Assembly (NCBI RefSeq): GCF_029433115.1
Contig: NZ_JARNTV010000023.1
Span: forward strand, 1-59,873
Direction: 5' to 3'
DNA from: Sphingomonas sp. AOB5
Lineage (GTDB): Bacteria; Pseudomonadota; Alphaproteobacteria; Sphingomonadales; Sphingomonadaceae
DNA: 59,873 nt
The stretch's first letter is position 1, and each line of letters starts with the position of its first letter. This document shows positions 26,530-34,068 of this stretch, piece by piece. Under the pieces are notes generated by a model. That model had not been told where the DNA came from. It ran no database searches and saw only the letters and a list, made by a program, of their open reading frames with translations. Made by a program: the position numbers and the translations under genes.

Positions 26530-28572
26530 CTATTTCGGCCGGCCGGAGAAGCCCGCCTGCTCGCGAAGCTCGTCGGCATTCATCAGCGCACCGTCGGACA
26601 TGACCCAGTCGGTCCGCCGCATCGCGCCGATCTCCTTCGATGGATCGCCATCGACCAACACCAGATCGGCTTCCTTGCCGACGACGATCGAGCCGGTAGT
26701 CTTGTCCGCACCGACCAGCCGTGCGGGGACGATGGTCGCGGTGCGCAGTGCCTCGGCCGGGGTCATGCCAGCCTGGACGTACAGCTCCAGCTCGCGGATC
26801 AGCTCGAGGCCCCCGCCATCGGTGCCCGCGACGATCGGCACGCCGGCATCGTTGAGCAACTTCACCAACTGGACCATGCGCGCGAAGCTCGCCTGATAAT
26901 CGGCACGCGTCACGCCCTCGGGCGGGGCATCGCCGCCGACGAGGAAGCCGCGCTCGGTCGAGGGCGGCATGGTGCCGAGGAACGGCGCGTAGCTGGACGA
27001 GAGCTTCCCATTCTCCGCGACATAGGTCTGTTCGAACACCGCCAGCGTGGGATCGACCACGATGCCCTTCTTCGCCATCAGCGGGATCAGCGAGCGCATC
27101 GGCTCCGCGCTCAGGTCGACATTCTTGCCGTAACGGCCGGGCCCCTGGAAACGGGCAAGGCCGTTCGAGACGTTGACCACCTCGTCCGGCATGGCCTGCA
27201 TCATCACGAAATTGATGTGGGTGATCTCGTCATAGCCCAGCGCGATCACGTCGGTCGGCCGCATCGTCGCGGGAATATGGCCGTGGACGTGCAGCCCCAG
27301 CTTGTGCGCCTCCGCGACACCCGCTTTCAGCCATTCGGGCTGCATCGAGGTGTAGAACTTCACGCCGGTGAAGCCCTTCTCATGCGCCATGCGCACCGCG
27401 GCAACGGCTTCCTCGGCCGAGGACACAGTCACCCCGCCCTGCGCCTGCAGCGGCCCCTTCCCGTCGATCAGGACCGAGGAATAGACGGTTGGGAACAGCA
27501 GCTCACCGCGCTTGATCCGCTCGCGCCGCTCGATGGTCGGCGCGACGTCGGCACCGGGATCGCGGGCGCTGGTCTCGCCCATCGACAGCAGCATCACGCC
27601 CTGCGCGTCCGATCCGATATGCATGTGCGCATCCCACAGGCCGGGGGTGAGCGTCTTGCCGCGGCCATCGATCACGCGGGCATTGGCGGGCACCTTCACG
27701 CTGGAGGCCGGGCCGACCGCGACGATCTTGCCCTTGTCGGCGATCACCGTCTGATCCTCGACGAAGCGGCCATTATCGGCATCGAACAGGCGGACATTGG
27801 TGAAGGCGACCGGCACCGGCGAGACCTGGCCGAAGCGCTTCGCCACCGCCGGGCCACGCGCCGCCAGCGCATCATTCTGCGCCTTTTGCAGCTTCAGGAA
27901 ATCGCCCTGATAGGCTTCGGGCAGGATCGCCATGACGAAGACGATTCCGAAGAAGCTGCCATCGGCGTTCATCAGCACCGGGAAAGGCTCCAGCCCCACA
28001 CCCTCGATCGCCCAGGCGGTGACGGTCTTCGCGGTCGCGCCGCTGCCGACCGGGATATCGACCAGCTTCGTCATCCGCGCCTGACCGCCGGGGAGCAGGG
28101 TCATGCGCTTGTCCGGCGACTTCCACAGCAGTTCGGCGAAGGTCGCGCTGGAGGTCCAGGTGCCGCCCGCGGTCGAATACTGGCTCTTGCCGTCATAGCG
28201 GACGCTGCCGCTGTCGATCTGCGACTTCCACACCGCATTGCCGTTCGCGATCTCGAACGTCTCGGCGCCATCGCCCTGCGGGGTCGATCCGCGGATCACG
28301 ATCCGGTCGGGCTGGCCGTTGGCGGCGATATGGATCGCCTGATCCTGCTCCCACACCATGCCGCGCAGCAGGATGCTCTCGCGGAAATACTCGGTGCCGT
28401 CCTTGCGCCAGCGAAAGGCTGTGCCATGCTGCCCGGCGGCGGAGATCACCACCAGTTTGTCCGCATCGGCGGGCGGCACCATCAGCTGTTCCTTGGGCAC
28501 CTGCGCCAGCGCGGGCAGCCCGGCGACGATCGATGCGGTGGCAAGCGCGGCGGCAAGGATGCGATGCTTCAT
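26530..28572 (-). CDS. Exported amidohydrolase
   Basis: A 680-residue protein from ATG 28572 with a clear signal peptide (MKHRILAAALATASIVAGLP, then ALAQ). The N-terminal 270 residues are an extra beta-rich domain not found in minimal amidohydrolases. The C-terminal metal-dependent hydrolase domain starts with ARVIDGRGKTLTPGLWDAHM. It carries the HxH pair in DAHMHIG, further ligands in HVHGHIP and a late GTDGGG Asp. The family includes imidazolonepropionase-like and prolidase-like enzymes acting on C-N bonds; the substrate cannot be told. It is a periplasmic monocistronic gene, convergent with the membrane protein gene. Confidence 0.88.
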   Translation of the reverse strand: MKHRILAAALATASIVAGLPALAQVPKEQLMVPPADADKLVVISAAGQHGTAFRWRKDGTEYFRESILLRGMVWEQDQAIHIAANGQPDRIVIRGSTPQGDGAETFEIANGNAVWKSQIDSGSVRYDGKSQYSTAGGTWTSSATFAELLWKSPDKRMTLLPGGQARMTKLVDIPVGSGATAKTVTAWAIEGVGLEPFPVLMNADGSFFGIVFVMAILPEAYQGDFLKLQKAQNDALAARGPAVAKRFGQVSPVPVAFTNVRLFDADNGRFVEDQTVIADKGKIVAVGPASSVKVPANARVIDGRGKTLTPGLWDAHMHIGSDAQGVMLLSMGETSARDPGADVAPTIERRERIKRGELLFPTVYSSVLIDGKGPLQAQGGVTVSSAEEAVAAVRMAHEKGFTGVKFYTSMQPEWLKAGVAEAHKLGLHVHGHIPATMRPTDVIALGYDEITHINFVMMQAMPDEVVNVSNGLARFQGPGRYGKNVDLSAEPMRSLIPLMAKKGIVVDPTLAVFEQTYVAENGKLSSSYAPFLGTMPPSTERGFLVGGDAPPEGVTRADYQASFARMVQLVKLLNDAGVPIVAGTDGGGLELIRELELYVQAGMTPAEALRTATIVPARLVGADKTTGSIVVGKEADLVLVDGDPSKEIGAMRRTDWVMSDGALMNADELREQAGFSGRPK

Positions 28573-28652
28573 GATGGTGATGCCCCTGTCAGTGTGTGAT
28601 GAAACTATCACACTCCGGATGGGATCAGGCAAGGCCTGTTCTCGGTGACAAT

Positions 28653-28667
28653 GTTCCTGTATTGTTC
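28653..28667 (+). promoter_or_regulatory. Putative LexA (SOS) box
   Basis: GTTCCTGTATTGTTC matches the alphaproteobacterial LexA consensus GTTC-N7-GTTC exactly. It ends 6 nt before the ATG of the Y-family polymerase remnant (28674), a position expected for repression. A third GTTC lies at 28638-28641, without the required spacing. The match to a repair polymerase gene makes chance unlikely. Confidence 0.75.
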
Positions 28668-28673
28668 CAATCC

Positions 28674-29263
28674 ATGCAGGCCGCGAGTCGCCTTGTCCAT
28701 TCACCCGAACCGGTACTGGCTTTCCCGCCACGGCCGTTGCGCTGGCTGTTCCTCGATCTCAATTCCTATTTCGCCAGCGTCGAGCAGCAGTTGAACCCGG
28801 CGCTGCGCGGGCGCCCGGTGATCGTCGCGCCGGTCGATACCGACACCACCGTCGCCATCGCCGCATCGGTGGAGGCCAAGCGCTTCGGCATCTCGACCCT
28901 CACCCCGGTGTGGCAGGCGAAGCGGATGTGCCGCGACCTGATCGTCGCGCCTGCGCAACACGAGAAATATGTCGAGTTTCACGACCGGATCATCGACGAG
29001 ATCTGCGGATGATCGGCGTCACTTTGTGCGAAATCGAGACGGTCGAAGGCGATCAGGGATCGCTGTTCGCCGCGCTGGACCCGAACGATCCGCTGGCACG
29101 CGAAACCGGGACGCTGGCGCTCAGCCGCGCCATGGACCGGATCAACGAGCGATTCGGCCGCAACGCGGTCTCCGTGGGACCGCTGAACGGCGGGCGGCTG
29201 GACGCGGTCGGCACCAAGATCGCCTTCGGGCGTATCCCCGAAGCGAGCGAATTCCACGAATAA
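28674..29263 (+). pseudogene. Remnant of a Y-family DNA polymerase gene
   Basis: Two parts of one polymerase gene are fused with the middle missing. The first (28674-29012, 112 residues) is the N-terminal palm: LRWLFLDLNSYFASVEQQLN carries the first catalytic Asp, followed by IAASVEAKRFGISTLTPVWQ and VEFHDRIIDEI. It then stops. The second, in another frame from ATG 29009, gives about 84 residues matching the C-terminal end of such proteins (LSRAMDRINERFGRNAVSVG, then KIAFGRIPE). Roughly 200 central residues, including the SIDE-type catalytic motif, are absent. The join is ATGA, so both pieces might be translated, but no active enzyme is expected. It sits under an SOS box, so it was once damage-inducible. 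Confidence 0.85.
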
Positions 29264-29366
29264 CCGCAATCTTGCATGCTAAATTGATAATTTGCATGCA
29301 TAGTAACTTTATATCAGGATAAGGGCTTGACGCAGCGCACAACGGTTTGCAAAGCCCTTTCTCGCT

Positions 29367-29747
29367 ATGAAAACCCTCCCCCTTCTCGCAATCGCCGCGG
29401 TCGTGACCCTGTCCGCGTGCAAGCCCGAACCCGAAGTCGTCGACAGCCGCGCTCCGGATCCCCAGGCCTCGGCCTTGGCCAATGCCGCTCCGGTCGAGCT
29501 GCCGCCAGCGATCGCCGCTTCGGTCTCGTTCCGCTGCCAGCCGGGCAACACCCTGCTCTATGTCGACTTCTTCAAGGGCGACAAGATGGCGATCCTGAAG
29601 ACCGAGAAGGACGGCGCGCCGATCATGCTGAAGGCCGCCAATGCCGGCGATCCCTATGTCGGCGAGGAAGGTTCGATCGTCACCGGCAACCACAAGTCGG
29701 CGAGCATCGTCGTCAAGGGCACCGCGGCGAAGAGCTGCAAGGCCTGA
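29367..29747 (+). CDS. Small lipoprotein of unknown function
   Basis: A 126-residue protein with signal peptide and lipobox LSAC (Cys18), so it is anchored in the envelope. After a Pro/Ala-rich spacer, the C-terminal part (SFRCQPGNTLLYVDFFKGDK onwards) looks like a small beta domain with two Cys (SFRCQ and the final KSCKA) that may pair. It resembles MliC-type lysozyme inhibitor domains in style (short, two Cys, beta-rich), but I cannot confirm that. It is followed by a strong terminator. Two TTGCATGC repeats lie 70-95 nt upstream. Confidence 0.75.
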   Translation: MKTLPLLAIAAVVTLSACKPEPEVVDSRAPDPQASALANAAPVELPPAIAASVSFRCQPGNTLLYVDFFKGDKMAILKTEKDGAPIMLKAANAGDPYVGEEGSIVTGNHKSASIVVKGTAAKSCKA

Positions 29748-29774
29748 TCCTTCGTCTCAATTCCAGTAGTAACA

Positions 29775-29805
29775 GGGCCGGCGGGCATTCCCGCCGGCCC
29801 TTTTT
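29775..29805 (+). terminator. Rho-independent terminator after lipoprotein gene
   Basis: GGGCCGGCGGG-CATT-CCCGCCGGCCC followed by TTTTT: a perfect 11-bp stem with a 4-nt loop and U tract, 27 nt after the stop codon. Confidence 0.93.
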
Positions 29806-29842
29806 CATGCGAGCCTCCCGCCGGGGATTCGAAAGGTGACCG

Positions 29843-30577
29843 ATGGCCACGATCGCGATCTACAGCCTGAAGGGTGGCGTCGGTAAGACGACGCTGGCGG
29901 TCAATCTTGCCTGGGCATCGGCGACGCTTTCGGCCCGGCGCACCCTGTTGTGGGATCTCGATCCGCAAGCCGCCTCGACCTTCCTGATCGGCACGCCGGG
30001 CAAGGCCAAGGATCGCGCCCAGGCGATCTTCACCCAGGATGTCGAACCGAAGAAATTGGTGCAGCACAGCGCGACCGACCGGCTCGACCTGATCCCCGCC
30101 GACACGTCGCTGCGCGAGCTGGATCATATCTTCCACGAACTCGACAAGAAGAAGCGGCTGGCCAAGCTGCTGGGTCAGCTCGACAAGGCCTATGACCGGA
30201 TGCTGCTCGATTGCCCGCCGGGACTGACCGACACCAGCGAGCAGGTGATGCGCGCCGCCGATCTGATCGTGGTGCCCGTCATCCCCTCCCCGCTTTCGGC
30301 CCGCGCGTTCGACGAAGTGGTGGCCCATCTCGACCGCAAGGGCGGGAAGGTGCCGCTGATGCCGGTCCATTCGATGGTCGACCGCCGCCGCAAGCTGCAT
30401 GCCGAGGCCATCGCGGCGCATCCCGACTGGCCGGTGATCCCGATGGCGAGCATCGTCGAGAGCATGGCCGCGCGGCGCATGGCACTGGGCGGGTTCGCCG
30501 CAAGGTCTCCCGCCGCGCAGGCGTTCGGCGAGTTGTGGACCGCGATCGAGCGGAGGCTCGCGAGCAAGCGCAGATGA
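29843..30577 (+). CDS. Orphan ParA/MinD-like ATPase
   Basis: A 244-residue deviant Walker ATPase. The P-loop KGGVGKTT is at 10-17, with the signature Lys at its start; the A' motif LLWDLDPQAAS is near 35-45 and the B motif RMLLDCPPG near 118. These proteins dimerise on ATP binding and position DNA or protein complexes. No ParB gene or parS site is seen, and it overlaps aat by ATGA, so chromosome partition is unlikely to be its job. The cargo is unknown. Its own operon starts just after a terminator. Confidence 0.88.
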   Translation: MATIAIYSLKGGVGKTTLAVNLAWASATLSARRTLLWDLDPQAASTFLIGTPGKAKDRAQAIFTQDVEPKKLVQHSATDRLDLIPADTSLRELDHIFHELDKKKRLAKLLGQLDKAYDRMLLDCPPGLTDTSEQVMRAADLIVVPVIPSPLSARAFDEVVAHLDRKGGKVPLMPVHSMVDRRRKLHAEAIAAHPDWPVIPMASIVESMAARRMALGGFAARSPAAQAFGELWTAIERRLASKRR

Positions 30578-31338
30578 GCCACCATCAGCCGCCCCCGCAC
30601 GAGCTGGAACCGGAACTGGTGCTCCGGGCCTATGCGATGGGCGTGTTCCCGATGGCGGATCACCGCACCGCCGATACGGTCTATTGGGTCGAGCCCAAGC
30701 TGCGCGGTGTCATGCCGCTCGACGAGTTCCATTTGTCGCGGTCACTGAAGAAGACGATCCTGTCGGACCGGTTCCGCGTCACCGCCGACCAAGCCTTTGG
30801 CGAGATCGTCCAGCTCTGCGCCGAAAGCGCCGCGGACCGGCCCGACACCTGGATCAACGGACCGATCGAGCGGGTGTTCGCCGAACTGCACCGCCGCGGC
30901 TTCGCGCACTCGATCGAGGTTTGGGACGGCGACCGCCTTGCCGGGGGGCTATATGGCCTCGCGCTTGGCCGGGCGTTCTTCGGGGAATCGATGGTCACGC
31001 GGGTGCGCGATGCATCGAAGGTCGCATTCGCCTGGCTGGTCGCGCGGCTGAAGGCCGGCGGCTTCACCCTGCTCGATTGCCAGTTTCAGACGGGGCATCT
31101 CGCATCGCTTGGCGCCGTCGAGATCCCGCGCGACGATTACATCGCGTTGCTGGGTGCTGCCTTGGGCGAGTCCGCAGGCGGGCTGGCCTTCGGCTCACCC
31201 GTGGTCGATGGAGACTTCTTCGCGCTGGAAGGCGCGTCGCCCGAACCGCCGCTGCCTTTCGGCCCGGCACCGACCGAAACCGTATCCGGCCCGCTGTCGC
31301 GGAAGGTCATTTCGCAGCTCTTGGTCCACACATCGTAG
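30574..31338 (+). CDS. aat: Leucyl/phenylalanyl-tRNA--protein transferase
   Basis: Adds Leu or Phe to N-terminal Arg/Lys of proteins, marking them for ClpS/ClpAP degradation (N-degron pathway). ATG 30574 overlaps the parA stop. The 254-residue protein has LVLRAYAMGVFPMAD near the start, YWVEPKLRGVMPLDEFH, GLALGRAFFGESMVTR near 130 and LLDCQFQTGHLASLGAVEIP near 165, all typical. The end SGPLSRKVISQLLVHTS also fits the family, so the gene really extends to 31338. Its last 202 bp are antisense to the DUF2155 gene. Confidence 0.95.
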   Translation: MSHHQPPPHELEPELVLRAYAMGVFPMADHRTADTVYWVEPKLRGVMPLDEFHLSRSLKKTILSDRFRVTADQAFGEIVQLCAESAADRPDTWINGPIERVFAELHRRGFAHSIEVWDGDRLAGGLYGLALGRAFFGESMVTRVRDASKVAFAWLVARLKAGGFTLLDCQFQTGHLASLGAVEIPRDDYIALLGAALGESAGGLAFGSPVVDGDFFALEGASPEPPLPFGPAPTETVSGPLSRKVISQLLVHTS

Positions 31339-31799
31339 ATCGGGTGCTGGACGACGTTGAGCGCGGGCCGCGCCTGATAAAGCCAGCCGGAGAAGACCCG
31401 GCCCCATGTCTTGTCCGGGCGCTGCACATCGACCTGGACGAAGGCGCCGGTGTCCTGGAAATTCTCCCACGGCGCGGTTTTCTCGCAGGCGCGCAGGCGG
31501 ATGATCACGTCGCCGACACGAGTCGCCTGACCCGGCTTCAGCTTGATCTCACGCGCGACGCCGTTGCGCTTGTTGAGCAGGCCGAGGGTCGCGACGCGAT
31601 CCTTCATCGGCGTGGCTGCCGCGGCCGCAACGGCGTCATCGGCCGCAACCGTCTGCACCTGCGGCGCGGCGCTGTCGGCCGCTTCGGTGGTGACGATATC
31701 GTCGATGCTCTGATTATTGCCCGCGCCGCCCCCGCTGCCGCACGCGCCCAGGCTCAGCAGCAAAGCTGCCGCAACCGCAGGACGTGCGAAGCCGGTCAT
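31137..31799 (-). CDS. DUF2155 lipoprotein
   Basis: A 220-residue lipoprotein from ATG 31799; the signal peptide ends at the lipobox LGAC. The conserved DUF2155 core is at about 80-165: ATLGLLNKRNGVAREIKLKP, RLRACEKTAPWENFQDTGAF, GRVFSGWLYQARPALNVVQH and PIYDVWTKSCEMTF. The final 55 residues are Ser/Pro/Lys-rich and are encoded opposite the end of aat, so this tail may be a by-product of the overlap. Its start overlaps the NDUFA12 stop by 4 bp. The function is unknown; the pairing with NDUFA12 recurs in alphaproteobacteria. Confidence 0.88.
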   Translation of the reverse strand: MTGFARPAVAAALLLSLGACGSGGGAGNNQSIDDIVTTEAADSAAPQVQTVAADDAVAAAAATPMKDRVATLGLLNKRNGVAREIKLKPGQATRVGDVIIRLRACEKTAPWENFQDTGAFVQVDVQRPDKTWGRVFSGWLYQARPALNVVQHPIYDVWTKSCEMTFRDSGPDTVSVGAGPKGSGGSGDAPSSAKKSPSTTGEPKASPPADSPKAAPSNAM

Positions 31800-32188
31800 G
31801 CGCCGGGCGTCCACGCCTCGTAATCGCCGCTCGCCGCCGCACGGCGTCCGCCAGCCTCGAGCGAGCCCGAGGGGCGATAGGCAAGCTGGGTACCGGTCAG
31901 GTTCGGCTCGGCTTCCTTCTCCCACTTGCGCGGGGCAGGCAGCGACTGATCGGGCGCACCGTCGATCTGGTGATGGAGCCAGCTGAACCATTCGGGCGGA
32001 ACCCGGCTGGCATCGTTCAGACCGTTATAGATGCACCAGCGGCGCGGCAGGCCGTTCGCATCGGCGCCGCCTTCCCAATAGACGTTGCCCAGCGAATCCT
32101 CGCCGACGCGAGTCTTGCCGCGCAGGCCCATCCAGGTGCCGAAGGTGGCACCTTCCCACCAGGTGAAAGCGTTTTTGAGGATACCCAT
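31796..32188 (-). CDS. NDUFA12-family complex I accessory subunit
   Basis: A 130-residue homologue of the mitochondrial complex I subunit NDUFA12 (B17.2), which stabilises the peripheral arm of NADH:ubiquinone oxidoreductase. Typical sequences are FTWWEGATFGTWMGLRGKTR, VGEDSLGNVYWEGG, RRWCIYNGLNDASRVPPEWF and SWLHHQIDGAPDQ. The C-terminal third is more variable, as in other members. It is followed by DUF2155 with a 4-bp overlap. It is found in alphaproteobacteria and mitochondria, which supports the taxonomic call. Confidence 0.95.
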   Translation of the reverse strand: MGILKNAFTWWEGATFGTWMGLRGKTRVGEDSLGNVYWEGGADANGLPRRWCIYNGLNDASRVPPEWFSWLHHQIDGAPDQSLPAPRKWEKEAEPNLTGTQLAYRPSGSLEAGGRRAAASGDYEAWTPGA

Positions 32189-32232
32189 GGCTGGCCCCTT
32201 AGCGTGGCGGCGTGTGGCGAGGCAATCGGAAT

Positions 32233-32250
32233 GAGGGGCGGGCGCCCCTC
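32233..32250 (-). terminator. Hairpin after the DUF192 gene
   Basis: GAGGGGCG-GG-CGCCCCTC, an 8-bp perfect stem 8 nt after the DUF192 stop. No T tract follows, so termination may be weak or Rho-dependent. Confidence 0.35.
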
Positions 32251-32257
32251 CCCGGCC

Positions 32258-32761
32258 TTACTTCTTCTGGCCGGGCCAGCTCACCTTGTCGCCGGCCGCG
32301 ATGCCGAGTTCCGCCGCGCGGCCGCCATTGATCTCGAACACCGCGCTCACCGGCTCGCCGGACATGATCCGGTCTTCGCTCAGCGGAATGGTGTTCTCCG
32401 CGATTCGGGCGATCGTGCCGTCAGGACGGATGAAGATGATGTCCAGCGGGCTAGGCGTGTTCTGCATCCAGAAGCTCGCCTCGCGCGGCGGGCCGCCATC
32501 GGCCGGATAGGGCGCGAACAGCATCCCGAAATCGGGCGCCATGTTGGTCCGGTACATCAGGCCGCGTTCCTGCTCCTGCTCGGTCTTCGCGACTTCGGAA
32601 TTGAACTGGTGCGCGGCGCCAGCGGTGGTGGTGACGGTCACCACGATCTTCGCAGGCGTGGCCGCAGCCGCCTCGTTCGCTTCGGCGCCCGGATTGCAGG
32701 CGGACGACATGAGCAGGGCCGATGCGGCAAAGGCCGCACGAAGATAACGCTTCAGGGTCAT
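32258..32761 (-). CDS. DUF192 lipoprotein
   Basis: A 167-residue protein with signal peptide and lipobox SSAC. The DUF192 domain (about 40-160) has the usual blocks: EVAKTEQEQERGLMYRTNMA, SFWMQNTPSPLDIIFIRPDG, IARIAENTIPLS and AVFEINGGRAAELGIAAGDK. The family is small beta-barrel exported proteins of unknown function. It is 5 bp downstream of the cold-shock gene, so the two probably share a transcript. Confidence 0.93.
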   Translation of the reverse strand: MTLKRYLRAAFAASALLMSSACNPGAEANEAAAATPAKIVVTVTTTAGAAHQFNSEVAKTEQEQERGLMYRTNMAPDFGMLFAPYPADGGPPREASFWMQNTPSPLDIIFIRPDGTIARIAENTIPLSEDRIMSGEPVSAVFEINGGRAAELGIAAGDKVSWPGQKK

Positions 32762-32766
32762 GATGT

Positions 32767-33360
32767 TCAGCCGGTCCTTTCAACCGCGACCGCGAGCGGA
32801 CCCTTGTCCCCGTCGACGATACGCGCACTCAGCGGCTGGCCGGGTTCGACTTCATCGATCTCGGCACGCCGCAACGTCTCCATATGGACAAATATATCCG
32901 CGGAGTCGCCGTCGCGCACCAGAAATCCATAGCCCTTGAGACGATTGAACCATTTCACCGTCACGGCTTCCCACGGACCCGCCGAAGCGATCAGTTGAAG
33001 CCGGTCCGCCCGGTCCGGTCCGCGGCTGCGCGGCGCCTCTATCGCTTCGCTCAGGTCGATCGCGGTGATCGTCTTCGCCTGAAAGCCGCGCTGCCGCTTC
33101 ACGGCGACGCATTCGATGCGCGCGCCCTCGGGCAGGCTCCGCCGGCCGTGATCCTGCAAGACAGTGAAGTGAATCAGGATATCGCCAAGCTGGCTGTCGT
33201 CGGCGACCACGAAACCGAAGCCCCGCGTAACGTCGAACCATTTGACCACGCCAGAACAGGCAAGGCCCTCAGCGTCCTCGCCTGCAACATCCCCCTCGTT
33301 TACACGCTGACCGACTGCGAAGTCGGTCTGCAAAAGCTGCGGGTCCGCACGCATTATCAT
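32767..33360 (-). CDS. Two-domain cold-shock protein
   Basis: A 197-residue protein with two cold-shock (OB-fold) nucleic-acid-binding domains. The first (about 35-100) has [20 protein letters not shown] and [12 protein letters not shown]; the second (about 130-195) has [20 protein letters not shown] and [11 protein letters not shown]. Both RNP1 motifs (RGFGFVV, KGYGFLV) and the RNP2 His are kept. Double-CSD proteins of this kind are typical of alphaproteobacteria. Two ATGs are possible (33360 or 33354); GGGGG sits ahead of the first. It heads a two-gene unit with DUF192. Confidence 0.93.
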   Translation of the reverse strand: MIMRADPQLLQTDFAVGQRVNEGDVAGEDAEGLACSGVVKWFDVTRGFGFVVADDSQLGDILIHFTVLQDHGRRSLPEGARIECVAVKRQRGFQAKTITAIDLSEAIEAPRSRGPDRADRLQLIASAGPWEAVTVKWFNRLKGYGFLVRDGDSADIFVHMETLRRAEIDEVEPGQPLSARIVDGDKGPLAVAVERTG

Positions 33361-33414
33361 TTTCCCCCAACTCAGAACCTTATCATCTTTTTTCCAAGGG
33401 GAAACTGCTTTGTA

Positions 33415-33948
33415 TCAAGCCTGCGCAAGTAGTGATTCGGCATCTTCGCCGGGGTCCATCCGCGCGATCTTCCAGGCAAGCGACGGAGAATGGCCGGCAC
33501 GGACCATCGCCGCGACCTGCTTCTCCAGCCCCTTCCGGTCCGGCACTTCTCGCGCCCACGGCCCGATCCGCTTGCGGCGGGCAAAGGCCAAGGCGCTCGC
33601 GATCGTGTCGCTTTCGACCAGCGGCGAGACCGCCTCGGTATCGTCCGCATCGACCCCGGCATGGCGCAGATCGTCATAGACCCGCCGCGCGCCCAGCCCG
33701 CGCCGGCCCATGGCGCCTGCCCGCGCCTCGGCAAAAGCACGGTCGTCGACATAACCGAGTTCGGCCATCTTCGCGGCCAGCGCCTGCGTATCCGGCGCAT
33801 CGCCTTCCCACCCACGCTCACGAATCTTGCGGTTCAGATAGGCGATCAGCTTCGCCCTTGTGGTGGCGTACCGCTCGACGTAACGGAGCGCCAATCGATC
33901 CAAAGCGGAACGATTCAAGGGGGGTATCGGGCGGTCTCGACGGCTCAT
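33415..33948 (-). CDS. recX: Regulatory protein RecX
   Basis: A 177-residue RecX-family protein that modulates RecA filament growth. It starts at ATG 33948 (MSRRDRPIPPLNRSALDRLA); the longer open frame upstream is antisense to the ligase gene. The characteristic three-helix repeats are ALRYVERYATTRAKLIAYLN, AKMAELGYVDDRAFAEARAG and the final VAAMVRAGHSPSLAWKIARM. recA is not nearby. It is divergent from the acyl-AMP ligase with about 120 bp between the starts. Confidence 0.9.
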   Translation of the reverse strand: MSRRDRPIPPLNRSALDRLALRYVERYATTRAKLIAYLNRKIRERGWEGDAPDTQALAAKMAELGYVDDRAFAEARAGAMGRRGLGARRVYDDLRHAGVDADDTEAVSPLVESDTIASALAFARRKRIGPWAREVPDRKGLEKQVAAMVRAGHSPSLAWKIARMDPGEDAESLLAQA

Positions 33949-34068
33949 GCGCCATGATTGTGCCACACTGGCAACCGATTTTGAACGATAGTGGGTAGCA
34001 GAGCCAAACGCAGATTCATTTGCGTGTGGGGGCACTAGGTTCGCTGCCACACAGGGGCTGAGAAAAGA

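Noticed and set aside
29843..30577. Chromosomal parAB partition locus
   Set aside because: No parB gene or parS-like site is seen nearby, and the gene is coupled to aat.
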